This document shows positions 26,401 through 40,500 of a stretch of DNA of 64,000 bases, piece by piece. The translations under genes were made by a program, and so were the position numbers. Position 1 is the first letter of the stretch. Every line of letters begins with the position of its first letter. The notes beneath the pieces were generated by a model. That model did no database searches and had not been told where the DNA came from. It saw only the letters and a list, made by a program, of their open reading frames with translations. This DNA comes from Takifugu bimaculatus (lineage: Eukaryota; Chordata; Actinopteri; Tetraodontiformes; Tetraodontidae): contig CP034975.1 in the NCBI GenBank assembly GCA_004026145.2, forward strand, positions 2,096,398 to 2,160,397, read 5' to 3'.

Positions 26401-29400
26401 GTACAATCCCGACAAACACGCGCTCCCGCCTCTCCCGCCTGCTGCAACAGAGGGCTGATCGGATGATGCCTGGTTGTCTTTACTCTGCTCTCTTTAAATC
26501 AGTCTTTCAGACGGCGCTCTCACACCTGCCTCCCTGCTTCATTCCCTGAATCTCCTCATCTCTGCTTCCCTCACACGGACCTGTTTGTCCAGTGGAACTA
26601 GTTTCTCAAGGTGTCAGAGCCAGCAGCATTTTGACCTTTCTGTTCATTTCCTTTCATTTCCAAAAATGGACTTTGGTCATTACGTGGTGAAGAATGAATG
26701 GGCCATCACAAGCCAACAAAACAGCTCCACCGCTTCCAAAAGCTATTGTCCCATATAAAATCCATAGACTTCAAAATAGTGCTGGATGACACGACATATG
26801 TTATAATTAGGACCCTGTCGCTGATGATTTATTCCATCCCCTCATGAGTGGTGAAACAGATCAATTAATCAGCTGGGATCAGGTGTCCAATCAGACGGCC
26901 TTAATGTTTTGCATGTGGCTGTGTTACACGCACGTGACGCGCTGCCTCCACGCCATCTGTGTTCTCCTTGTGTTTGAAGTACAGCTACGCAATTTTTTTC
27001 AAGGGCAAAGGTCTCTTTCGAGTTCCTTCCTGGTTACTTGCAAACAGCAGTGTGAATTGACACCCCCTCCCCCCAGATTTGCTGTCTTTACAGTGCTTAA
27101 CAACAATAGGAAGGAGAGAGGAAACTAAGAACCTACTTCCTGTACGTATAGCCAAAATTCAGCACAATGGAACAGGAAGAGCCTGGCAACTGTAAGGGGG
27201 GGTCACAGCATGTGAAGGAAAGATAAAGTGTTCTTTCCATCCTATAAATGGGTCCTAGCCATTATACCCTGTCTTTCAGGTATGTGTCTATTAATCGCCA
27301 TTTTGTTTCTGAAAGGATAAAACACATCCTGTTCTTTTTGAGGGTGGTATTTATCTTGTTTTTTAATTGTTTTGTTAGTTTGACGAGACATTTTCATGTA
27401 GTTTTCAGTTATAGTTTCAGGTCAACAATAAGCCATCAATCTTTTTTTTTCACCACATTTACTTCTGCTCCTGTCAGATGGCCCTGTCTAGCACCACTTC
27501 AGCTGTTACCATGGTGACCTTTACTTGGGACAGACAGTCTTTGACAGCAGGGTGTTCTGGGCTGGTGCTGCAGATGCTGAAGGCTTTACTTTTAATAATC
27601 GCTGCCGGCCTGGCTGCCAAAATGTCTGGGGAGGGAATGGACGTGCCATTGAAGAGCAGCAAAGTTGTCCGCAAAGGACGTTTGTCAGATTTTTAGCCCA
27701 AGCGGAGGACCACAAAACCGGAGACAGAATATGCTCCGCTTTCATCCAGCTCATGATCCCACCTACCTTTTCTCCCCGTGACCTGGGCCCTTCCCTGCTG
27801 TTACTCCAGGGAAGCAGGCCTTTCCTCGGCTCATAACTTCAAAGTATATCCCCCCGCACTACATTCTCCTCTTTTTAGTATTCTTCACCATCTCTCTGGT
27901 GTTCAATCAATATTTTCCCCTTAACTTCTCCTGAATCCTTCCATCCCAGAGACATCAAAGGCAGGTGTGCCCTCCTCTTGCACTGTTGCAGTCATTTACT
28001 CAGGCGTGCTTCACACCTAGACCAGGTACCCTCAGGGGAAGATCCTCTCTCACACACACAGCACTTTATCTGGTGCAGTGAGCCTGGATTTAGAAAAGAA
28101 CACATTAGGTATCTTGTCATATGATGGAATGCATAGACAGAATGTGGGGAATATGCTGTACATACAGTATATACACGCACACATACATACAGTGTATATG
28201 TATACATATACTGTATGTGTACCAGATAATACTGTAAAATAAAAAGAAGATCCAGTGAAGCCATTGCCTTTCTCTCTGCTGGTCTCATATGCTGCAACTG
28301 GCTTGTTTAAAGCTTACCGATGATGAGGCTCCTCCCCCTTTCAGAGGTCGTGCCACCTTTATAACAAGACAGTCATGGGATTTTCTGCTTCATGACCTGA
28401 AGACGCACACGTGCAACACACTCATACCCTTACTGCCTGTTTAACAGTGTGACCTTCAGTCATAGGGTAGAAGAAGGCAAACTTTGTGTGTGCTGCACAG
28501 ATTAGTTCAGCCTGACAGGACCGTGCGCTTTCATTAACATAGCAAATCCCTTTTGAATGTGTTGCGGGCTGGAATCACTCAACTGCCACCTTAGAGGAGT
28601 AGATGTCCATCACTCACCCTTGCATCCTCCCTCAGTCTCCCACCTTCTGTGTCCAACCAAAACCCCTTTGTTGTTGTTTTTTTTTAAGATAACCTGCACT
28701 TTGTTAACTGGACCTTATCACTTGGTTCTGCCTCATTAGGTCTGCTCATTAGACAAGGGTCAAACATCTGCTGTCATAGATGAGAACAGGGCTTTCTCTC
28801 ATTCCTGCACATATAGTAACGTAATCTCAGTATGTCTGTCACTGAGAAACACTTGAGATTTGTTCACACAAAAACACTGGAGACAGGGCTGATTGAGATG
28901 GAAGGACTGTCGCCAGAGCCCTCAGACTTCATATAGCTTTAGCTCCCTCTGTTGGACACACCAGTCAAAAGCCCACCACAATTTCACTGTCTGCATCGGA
29001 TCGGCTAGACAGACTGTCCTGAATAGCCCGATAAGCCTGTTTCGCAGCTGCTGTTTCCAGTCACATCCATACTGGTTCGTAGTATCAGTGGTGTGCCATG
29101 TTGCTAGTAGCGGAGGGGCCAACCTTTGGGAGTGTATATAAAAATCAGGCATTCTTAAAGTGAATGTTGTTAACAAATGTATGGTAACAGATGTGGCTTC
29201 TCTGTCACTGAGCACAGGAGTCATTAGAGCAGTGGCTGTGCACGTGAGCTCCAGCTGGACACACTCTTGGTAATGATCAAATCACTGCATGTAATCCTGA
29301 AATTTAACGTGATTTAGTACGTCAGACTTTCTGTCACGCTTTGTAGAAGTGTCAATATACAGAGGTAATACATAGACCAACATATACACACACATATATA

Positions 29401-29627
29401 TACATGTGTTTGTGTATTAGGTCTTTATTTATGCCTGTTGGTGTGTGTGTTGCCATTTTACCACTGACTGTGTGTGGTAGGAAATGTGCTGTACTCTGTG
29501 TGTGGGTTTACCACAGCAGGAGAATAGTCTAATAATGTGTGTGTGTGTGTGTGATGAGGGGAGGGTCTTTGATGAAGCTGTCTTAAATGATCTCTCTCTC
29601 TCTCTCACACTCTCTCACTCTCTCTCA

Positions 29628-29666
<39 letters not shown>

Positions 29667-32600
29667 AAACATATTGTTTGAGGACCAGCAGATGGTCAAG
29701 GCAGGCATGTTTCTGGTGTTGTTAATGATGGACCTGGTGCGTTGGCCACTACTGAGGTGTGGTACTAAAATGTAAAAATCCGGCCTTGACACCGTTATTA
29801 CTTGTAAGGTGTTAGTCACACATGCAAGTGCTGTAATGTTGTGTGTTTGTCTGTAATTGTTGATGGATAATTGTAAAAATCAGACTAAAAATTTGGACTG
29901 TGTCAAATGCTTATCTTTCTATTTTCTGTTACCTAGTGTATAAAACACCAGTGTGTGTCTAATGTCTGTGCAACATAATCAGTTTGTAAGGGTCTCCAAC
30001 ACATTGATGGGAGAATAATTTAGTTGCAGAGCCACTGACAGTGTTTGGAGGAGGAGAGGAGACATTAATGCTTTTATATGCATGTGGTAAATTGTAAATT
30101 AAAAGCTTCTTTTTCACAGGTGAGATGAAGCCAAAAGATATTGATGTGAAGGTTTGACTGAGATCACCTCACATCGTGGAACGACAAGGAGTCGTGGTTA
30201 CTTTAATTGTGAACTTAGGTGTTGATTTGTAACAGAGAGGTACAGAAAATGAACCGGCAGAACAGATGGTGTTTAGTGATGTGCTGCACTGCCTGGTGAG
30301 AGCGGTCTGTTCAGTGTTTGTAAGCTGTATTGTAGTGAGCCAGTAATTCAATGCACCATGAGCTAATAAACACATCAAACCCTCTGTTAAAATATATTTC
30401 ACCTTGTTAGTACGGAAAAGATAAATAATTCTTCCTTACATCTAAGAACCCACATTTGAGGCTCGTTCTAATCATCTAAATGCATGCATCTCTCTCTCTG
30501 TATTTTATTTTATAAATCTTCCTTTTAGGAATCAAATATTTATCAGTGACTGATCAAATATTAAATTGGAGAAGTTTGTAGATCATAATTACTTATGAAC
30601 TGTAGTTTGGATCTTGAGTGTTGTGCAGTAGAACTGGTAAATCCTTCTGAATTTCACTGTTGCCATTAGATAAGAGAGCTAAAATTATGCCTGTCATAAC
30701 ATTGTATTTAAGTCTCAGCGTTACCTTTTACACTGTATTACCTCCATGGCAGGTGAAGACTGCATTTGAGGATATCTGTTTTCATTGTCTGGCAACTGGG
30801 TTGTTCTGTTGACCTGCATTCATGTCGGGATGTGCCTCACCTACCTGGACAGACCTGCTTTGTCTTTATTAAAGCTATGTTTAAATTTAGTATTTAACAG
30901 TCATTGTCATGGTTGGCAAACAGTAAACAGGTTCACAGACATTCTTCTGTGTAATCACACAAAGATCCTGGGCTTCCCCTCTACGGTCTGGTCATGAATC
31001 ACAGTAGAGAACAAAAGATTTACATATGGCTGATTAGACACGGAGCAGAGCGTGTTAGCCGTGCACTCTGACATATAGATATGGATACATTAGCATGCAC
31101 AATTGCACAGTTGGGGCGCACATTAGTCTGGCATCTTTAACATGAATGTTAGCTGTGTGCACCGTTTAATTGGATTAAAACGGTGCCTATGTGTAGTTGG
31201 ATAGCTGCTTTGTCTTTTTTGCATGGAACCCCAGCTCTCCCCCACCCGTCAGTCCTCACAATAACAAAGGTGTTCATGTTTGTGACCATGCTGGGGAGCT
31301 TAATGGTTAAGCATGTGTCAGGCCAGTGATGCACGGGCATTTGTGCGGAAATAAGGATAGAGAGAACAGAAAACAACAATAAATCCGTCTGCATTTTCAC
31401 AGAGATGTGAGCAGAACTTTGGGGATTCATGCAGGGTTTCTCGCCATGTGTCGCCATTGCTGGTGCAGTCATTAATGTTTGAGTTAATTTTAGATCCCAT
31501 TTGTCTAATCCCACAGAATTTTAAAACACAGTTCCAAAACTGTTTTAATCACAGCACTGGTATGCTGGGGTTATTCAACACATCCCTGGGGCAACGTGTA
31601 ACAGTTGCAGGCTGCAAGTGTGGCTGAGTATGCTGAATGGCATCTGGACTGCATGGCACAACACATCCCACCGTATCGAAATATTTGATTAAAAAAAACC
31701 AAAACAATCAAATACACTTTGTGCCTGAGTTATTGTGCAGTTCACCTAATGGTGGAAATTGGAGTTTACTGGATTTATATTCTGTCATGTGAATTATTCT
31801 GGCGTGGGTGTGTGAAAGCTGCTTTTAGCTCAAGTGATAACTGCTGGGTATTTCATTAATTTCCTGTAAGGTCTTTGGGTAAACACGTGCAGGCACAATA
31901 GGCTTTTTTTAAATGAATTTGGACCGAGCTCCAGTCTCTTCCATGCAACACATGCAGCCTTCTGTTGAATCTGACACCATCAGCCTCTCAAATGACCAAA
32001 TCAGTAGCAAGAAGAGTGTAGGCTGATACTCCTAGCTTAAACAAACACTGTGCACAGACAAACACACCGCAGAGGATTTTGGTTTAAATTCTTTGATATC
32101 ATCAGCTGTTGTGTAATGACATGTAATCTTTTATAAGAATTACCATTTACATATTAGATGAGTCCAGACAAATACATACCCAAATCATGTGGGCCTGTAA
32201 AAAAACACTTTTCTCTGTCTAACCAAATTATATACAATTTATACAAGTAATGTATATCATTTTTACATGCAGGGGCTAAAAAGAGTACCCTACATTGAAC
32301 TTGACATTTGACTTGTGACCTCCAAAATCTTGTCAGTTAAAGAAAATTCCTGACATGGCATCTTGGAAATGTTGGAAATATGTACGTGGGTGCTTATACG
32401 GACAGTCTGCATTCCGTCTTTCAACGTCTGGAACGTACATTAAAAGGGAATGTAAAATCAACGCACACAGCTGACCATCAGGCTCCCCCACAGGGTTCCA
32501 CACTTCCGTGTATTTGGCACAATGGCTTGATTCCCTCATCCGCCCCATCTGCTTTAGCATTTGCACTTGAGCTGATGTGCATCTGTCTCTTTGTGAGAAT

Positions 32601-32815
32601 TGATTGTGTGTGCATTCCTTTGATGTGTGTGTGACTTACAGTATCAGTGTGACTGTTAATTATGCTCACCCCGCCCTCCCTCTTGTCTGCTTCCCAAATC
32701 AGTGCACAGCTGCAGGGGTCCCTCAGTAATGCAGCGCTGCAGCTAATGTCTTATTATTCACACAATCCCTTTGCTCACCATACAGGGCCAGGGGGATGGA
32801 TTGTGTGTGTGCGTG

Positions 32816-32876
<61 letters not shown>

Positions 32877-35800
32877 GTGTGTGTGTCCCTAAGTTGTAAT
32901 TGAGGGTTCATTCACCCTCCTAATTCGTTGGCACTACTTAATTAAACGTGATGCGACAGAGTGATTGGAGCTGTTGATGGATGAAGACCCCGACAGGCGC
33001 TTCAGGAATCAGAGGGATCACTACATATGGTTGTTACCACGAGTCTGCGAGTAGGAGAGGAAGTCGCGTCTTTAAAGATATCCTACCTCCTTAAGTCCTT
33101 ATTCCCCCCTTCTGTCTCTAAATCCCCCCCAAAGCCTCCTCCTGTCTGCCCTCCCCCCTCCAGCTGGTTCCCAGTGTCAAGCTTCTCGTCATCTTCAATC
33201 AGACCCTCTTTTGTGCAGCACTTAGCCTTTCTCCTCTCATCACTGACTGACTTTATCCTTCAGTTAGAATGAATGTCACATACCTGTCTGTACCGTTCAT
33301 TCATGTCAAGGAATACAATTCAAACTGTATGAAACCATAATTCTGTTTTTGCATGGTTTTATAGACTTTTAAACCAGATTACATGATGCTTTTGGGGTTG
33401 TGTATGGCTCAGAACTGTCTTTATTGTGTGATGTTTTGACTAAGTAAGTAGAATAATCCATAGCTTTAGTGAACTATTTGGTTTTAGTTTTTCCATGTTA
33501 TTTTAATTGTGAGTTTTAATTACCGTAACAGAATTTATTCAGTCTAAGTTGACATTTGTCTCTATGTATGGGGGTTTGCTCATTTATCTACTCTGCAAGT
33601 AATTACTAAGCCTAATTATATGCATACATTCATTAAAACCTATTGCCACTGGGTGGTTAGGACTGATATTTCTAAACTCAAATACTAATGTGCACATATA
33701 TTCGGTTGATAAATCTGCTGGGACACCATCTCACCCCATCTGCAGCCAGTCTAAACCCATGACAAAGAGTTTCACTTCACAATAAAAAAATCTATTTTAA
33801 TCCAGAGTAGCTCCTCTCTCTCTTTAATATTCGGAACAAAATGCTTTTTTTTTTGTAAATTGAGATTACTGTTGAAAATCACCCAAGTGCATGTGTTCTT
33901 TATAATCTACTGTTGTTTGTATGGCTAATAAGTCTTAGACAGTAGAAAACAGGTCTGCACTTCTGTAACCAAACCTGTTTATGGATGTTAGCGCACGTTA
34001 TCAGCAGCTCTTCAATAGTTCTTCTTGTACAGTTTGTGTGTGAGGCTGGTATGCGGTAAAGTGGGGGCAGGGGTCTGTTTTGACGCCCTAATCCAGTGGC
34101 ATAGTATGGCTTTGTGCAGAGACCTGAGCTGGGAGGAGAGAGGGATGGAGAGCATGAGATAGAGGGAGAAGGAGGGGGGGGGGTGCCAGGACCAGTCAAA
34201 TAAAGAGAGGGGGTCTTGAGTGTGGGGTGTGCGAGAGGACTAGAGGGAGGGGAGAGCTTGGATGGGAGAATGAAGGAGATGGGTCTGCTCATTCTCTTGC
34301 TCTTAGGAGAAGAGAAACAAAGGATGCTAAATGACCCATCTTATGACAGACTTGGTGTTAGCATGTTAGCCTTCACTGACCTGCCTGCCTGTATTCTGTC
34401 ACTGGCCTCTCCTCTTCCTCTCCATCTGCCTCTCTCTGCTAAAGACTGCTGCTCTGCTTTCTTCTGCATGTGAGTTATTCCGTGTGTGTGTCTTGAAACT
34501 GTTTAACAGAGGTTGTCTGTGGTCATTGCACACTATATATTAACATTTTTTAGACCTCGCTGAATTGCTTTGTCATGAAGACAGGCTATTAAGTGATAAA
34601 TGTGGTCAAAGCTGGATCTGTTCTCCCTCCACGTGTGCCTCTTTGTGCCTTTTATTCACCTTTGTTTTTGCACGAGTTTGACGGGATGGATTTTGGGTTT
34701 CTTGGATGAAAACGAGGCAAACGCTGTGCACACTGTAGGTTTATTTAATCAAGGAGTTTGACAAGTTCACTTGAAATAGATCTCGTCTGGTCCTTAAATA
34801 AACCTTGTGCTCCCAGAATACACAAACCATCATTTCACTGCCTGTCCAGCTATGATGTAAAGCTAAATCCACAGATGCATTTATACGCTCAAGAGATAAT
34901 GCTAAATCACATCTGCTTTTGTTTGCCAAATTGTGCAAGCCTCGAGAGGAAAAGCTGAAGGGCAGAGAGCCGATTCCTGGCTTGGCAGCAGTGTTGGCAC
35001 TTTGTAGGTCATCCTGGCGCAAGAACTGACATTGAGGGTGGGTGGGGCCATGTCTGTGGCCGGTGTCTCCAGGAAGAAAGGCCGGCCACGTGGCACGTAT
35101 GGTTCAACTACAAGGCTGCGAGCTTTGTCTGTAAGGATTGTCATCGAAATAAATTAAGGATTTTACTTTGGGAATTCCTCTTGGCTTGAACTTTAACTAA
35201 AGCCAAGTTCACCATCTTCATCGGAGCTTCATCGTCAGGCCATAACATATGTTTTTGCTGGCTTGTGAAAGAGTGAGTTTCAGCATTTCTGCCGTGATTA
35301 ACCGGCACTGTCTGGACAGATAATTCATAAATGGGCCTCACTGGTAGAACAGGTTGACTCAATACCAGTAATAATACCATAATATCAGTCTATTAAACGT
35401 CAATATTAAAGAGCAGAGGACTGCAGGCTGTCTCTGTCAGTGTACGCGTCCGGCAAGATAGCATTTGAATTGGTGCTGGGTTGAGAGGAGTGTTTAGAAC
35501 TACTTCCAAAAATGTCCCAGGTAAATGTGTCAGAAGAGTTTTCCTGGAGGACAAATGGAGGACAGCGAGGACAAGTTTATCAATGCCAGATCTAATCCGG
35601 GCGGGGACATTTCCTCCAGTTAGAATTCCTGCGGCTGATTTCTCTGACCATCACCCCCCCCCCCCAGCATTCCATCCAGAGCTTCAGTGTTGGTCCCAAT
35701 TGTCTCAGTTTTTATTTACAGGAGCTTGTTTATAGAAATGCCTTTTCCCTGTTTATGGCTCAATTACACAGCCGAGTCTCCTCTGAGTGGAGTCGGGTGA

Positions 35801-37520
35801 GACGTTTTCTGCCGTCTCACTTGTGATGATGTCATCCAGAATAGGTGTTAAATCCATCCACCCTTTCATCACATTTCTGACACACGATCCCACTCCCTCT
35901 CTCACCTTATGCTCTCCTGGCAGCCTGCATCATGTTGCCACGGCACCCGCAGCTCAAACAGAAGCCGGTGTGAATACACAACAATACAAATATTTGTGAA
36001 CCACATGCACAAATATGTCTGCTAACAGGAAACCGAGGACAGGAACTGCAGTGATCCACATTGGGGTCATTATTTACAGTGGAATGCTGGAGTCACTCCG
36101 CTATGGTTTTGGGCATATCTGTTTGTTTTAAAGATCAAAGGATTAGCTTCCCAGATGGATCAGTCAGGAACGCTGAGGTGCAGAATACCAGGCCAACCCG
36201 AAGAATGGCTCTCTATTGTGTGGCCGTCAAGTCGGTCAGCTGCTGCGGTGTGCACGCTCGGACACACCGGCATCGATGCAGACTTCACACCGTCGTACAC
36301 ACAGAAACAATCACAACCACAAAGAGCCAGTGTGGGGTCAGCCGGTGTGACCAGTGGACAGCGCCGCATTGTTGCCAGCCTTGGGCGCTCCTGGACTCTT
36401 GACAGTGTCTCCATTCACTTGTTAGCGGTGACTCAGAAACAGCGAGCAGCCAGGACAGCCAGTGTGACCAGCAACACCTGCCTTCACACTAGCTCTCTGT
36501 TGTGTTCAAGGGCCCCAGCGAGCAAAGATATGGCAACAAAAAAGATGTAGACAAGCAAAGTCATCATAGATTTTACACCGTGTATCTTTGAGTTCTTTAC
36601 GTTGTATCAAAACGGATTTAACGTGATGTAGTATTCTCTGTTGTCCGATAAACACATGATGAGTTAAACTCATATGCATATTACTGCGTTGTTGACCACC
36701 ATCTCTCTGATTTTACACCTATAGCTACTCTTCTCTGCTTTATACATTCATCATCAGAGTATTGAGGCTATGTATGTATATCACAGTGGTCTAATAGTTT
36801 GTTCAGGGACCTGAGTAAAACTTCCAGTGGCAGCGAGCCCCTGGCCTACATACCATATAAACTGTTGGTAACTGTAACATAACTGTAAATAATTTGAGAA
36901 CAAGTAGAACTAATACATGTATTTTTTATAATCTCCAACAGATGAAAAGTTCCGTGTTTGCTTTTGCCTCTGACGCTGATATCATAAATCACTGGTGGAC
37001 ATATAATTAAACTTATTAGTTACAGTAACAGTTGGCAGAGTCTACTGTAGGTGATGGCCCTCAGGACAACTTAAATAATTGCCCAAGACCACACCGTTTC
37101 TTCCGCTACCTTCACCCCCCCTTCCCTCTCTTTGTTCGCCGCGGTTACATTCCAGTCCCGGCAATACTTTCCTTCAAATAAGGCTTTTATAATCACATGC
37201 AGCTCGATCTTATTTAACCCGCTGCCTTTTAATTATGTGTGGTGAGACAAGTGAGGTGGATTCCCTTCATGCTGCTTTGGCATTATTTTTACTTCTGGTA
37301 AAAGTGCTCATGGGGAAAATGTGCCAGGCAGGCAAGCCAGAAAATAAAGTATTGTTTAGTTTATTCCTTTAAAAAAAAAAATGCCATTCAGGTATTCAGA
37401 CGGAACCTTTTCACTTCCTGTGTAAGAGGGATACATCCAGTGGGTGAGCTGGTCATGTTGCACGCCTCTTCTAGGCCCTGTGGTACCAGGTTAACCAGCC
37501 TGGCAGTGTGATTTAAACAT

Positions 37521-37557
<37 letters not shown>

Positions 37558-40500
37558 CGCGCACACACCCCGATTTATACCACCGCCAGTGCACAGCTAA
37601 GCTAATGACTCATCTCTCTGCTCCCTCTCTTCTCCCTCTGTCTGTTCTGTATTACTCTGTCTCTGTCTGGTTAGGAGACATCACTCAGAAGGGCTATGAG
37701 AAGAAGAGAAGCAAACTGTTGGCGCCGTACCTCCCACAGATAGAAGGTAAGACACATGTGCCTGCAGGGAATTTATTCTCCAGAGCACATTTCATCTTTG
37801 CTCTGGTTGCTCTGGCGTTAGCCTTGCACTAGCACTGTGCAGTTAGCATTGTGTCCTTGCAAGAGTCAGAATAACAAGACAGAAACAGCTGTGACGATAA
37901 TACAAAGTTTCAGTTGGTAGAAGGCAGGTTTTATTGGATTGGATTGTGCTCATATTGACACTATGCTCCAGTTGTAATGTGGTCATGTGTTTTTACGAGA
38001 AACAGGGAACTATAAGTTTGCCTGCTTGAGGTTACTCTATCTATTACCCATTTATGGCTGTTCTCTATGTTGAATGTGTGCATTTATATATGAATTGGGT
38101 TATTTTTAGCCTGACTGGTGCAGTCAGTCCCAGCAGCCTTGGGCAGACTGAAAGTCGGGTTGGTTTGTGGTAAACCCCAGGGAGAAGTCGCTGGCTGTAT
38201 GCTTCATGCTGCTCTACTCGGCCCGGGTGACACGCCAGCCTTTGGTTTGGCCCGCCATCAACAAGCCTCAGTGGAAGCTGGAGATTTGGTGTAGGCGAAT
38301 CATTCAGCCATTTCCACTGAAGATGTGACTTGTGCTGTTTATCTTAGATCATTTGCTTCAGAAGTAAAGTAATGGGTGGGTTTGTAGTAGTTAGTTTAAG
38401 TTTGTATGTGCTGTGTCTGCATTTTTAGCATTTTTCAGCCTTTTTCCCGTCTCTTTGTCCTCAGTGTCATGCCATCATGAACTTAATTGGCAAACTTTTT
38501 CTTTTTTATTTCATCACCATTAATATACTGGTATTAGACAGGTGCTCACAGCTCACCAATAACAACAAGTGCACACCTCTGATTGGCTTAGTCTTATGTG
38601 TCTGTAAATGTTGTTCTGCCCAGCAACTGGCTCCGTCTTGTTTTATAGACCTCTGTGTCTTTCGGGAGCTGCGGTGGGGCTGCTGTATGACAAAGTGATT
38701 TACAGAACGCCACGCTATATACTAACCTATTGCTGCATGCCGAGAGGATGATGCGCGTGCTTGTGATTACATGCATGTCCTTCGGTGTGCTGAAGGATTT
38801 AATGTAGCATCTGAAACATGTTAATGGTAAGTTTGTGTACGTGTGGCTCAGCACTATAGCGCCGTATATGCTGCTGTCTGAGATTTGCTGACTGTGGAGC
38901 ACCAGCGATCCCAACTAAGCTGCTGCTTTAAAGCCAAACGGGCTGATGACTGGATGGCTGACCAGCTTTCTAATTTGTCAAGGCTGAATGCGGTCAGCTA
39001 AAATTGCAGAGAGCTGTTTAGACTTCCAATAGATTGTGATCCATGGCCTTTATTAAGACGGTAGTTTTGTTTTCCTCCTCTACTATGAACTTGTTGCATT
39101 AAACTCCAATGAAAACTGCATAAACTAAAAGCTACATATCGCAATGTAGAACCCATAGAGAGTAGGCAGCTTGATGCTTGGAAGGCTCCAGTTAGCAGAC
39201 GTTGTCTTCTTGACATTTATTTTGCTTAATCACCTTTTGTGTATTTTGTGTTTTCTTTCTATGTGAAGTAGTTGTGAAGCTTTAAAAGCCCAGATTAATT
39301 AAAGTGAACACTTTCTCAACTACAAGCTACAGTATTAGAAGAAATCAGTCTAAGTAAGGGATTATCATTAAGCTTTGGGATGCTTGATCTGGTTGTGTAA
39401 CAGTGGTGTTTCTCAACACCGTAGCACCTTCTGCATAGAATAATAATATTTTTCCCGACATATAGTCAGTAAAATACTGTAAATTATGGGGTCATTTTTT
39501 TGCAGGGGTAGATCCTTCTCTGCAAATTGACAACAGGATCCAAGCCTCCTCCCAAGCTCTTCTCCCAGGTGCCAAACACAACAAGTCCCGGGCAGGTAAC
39601 ACCCGGGATGAGCGATTCCGATCTGGTAATCTTGTGTATATGCATACCGAGTCCTTTTTGTGTTCATAATTCATGCTAACCTGTGTCTGTGCGCTCTCTC
39701 AGATTTACACACAGAGGCTGTGCAAGCAGCTTTGGCAAAGTACAAAGAGAGGAAGATGCCAATGCCCTCCAAGAGGAGATCAGTGTTAGTCCAGTCTTCT
39801 GTGGAGGCATGCACCCCGCCAGGTGAGAGTTTATTATGTGCAAAAACAGGCTAGTTTGGTGCTCACATTTTAAATATATTCCCATAAGTGCTGGCATGTA
39901 GAGTGGTGTTTTGTCCAGTGATCAAAGATGCTGCCGCCACACATTTGCTGTGAGAAAGAAATGCACATTGAATGTATCCATTCTTTGTAACAATACCGGA
40001 CTCCGTTTTCAACATTGCGTTCCCAGGCACAGCTTCCCACATGAGTTGCATAACAGCTGCTTAATCAGATTTTTAACATGGTTTCAGACCTTTCACCAGC
40101 TTTTCTAACAGCTTGCACTGTGTGGGCCAGTTCACTTGCCATTTCACTGCAGCTTGCAAATTCTTCTGCGCTGATATTTTCATGATCCATAGAGACACTT
40201 TTGTGCTGTAAATTTTGGCAGACAGCAAAGTACAGTGAGCAAAAGGGGGTTTTCATGACTGAAAGTCCCACCCTGGCCAGGGTCGTAAACACTGCTTTGG
40301 TTTTTTCTTCAGTGTGTCGGAGTTGGGAGATGTTGGGGATCGTGGGTAAAGAGGGCAGACAGTGTTTGACCGAGTAACTGGATTAAGAGCTCAGACATTG
40401 CAGTTTTAACTGGAGAAGTGAGGTGGTCTTTATGGCTTTTTCAGAGTGAACTGTGATACTATAAGCTACTCTGCGTGCTGTCAGAATAGCTGACGGGTGC

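Larger units (their letters stand above)
10786..37674 (+). other. dip2a intron 1, 26.9 kb
   Basis: A single intron separates the first coding exon from exon 2 and makes up more than half of the gene. I found no nested gene in it. Open frames are short and mostly pair with frames on the opposite strand. It holds several microsatellites, short C and G homopolymer tracts (about 11635, 24063, 34173, 35644), polypyrimidine stretches and two notable inverted repeats. Long first introns of developmental genes often carry enhancers, but none can be identified here without comparison. Confidence 0.8.

Noticed and set aside
27474..27836. Nested gene in dip2a intron 1
   Set aside because: Overlapping open frames occur on both strands but none resembles a known domain, and no supporting splice or promoter context is seen.
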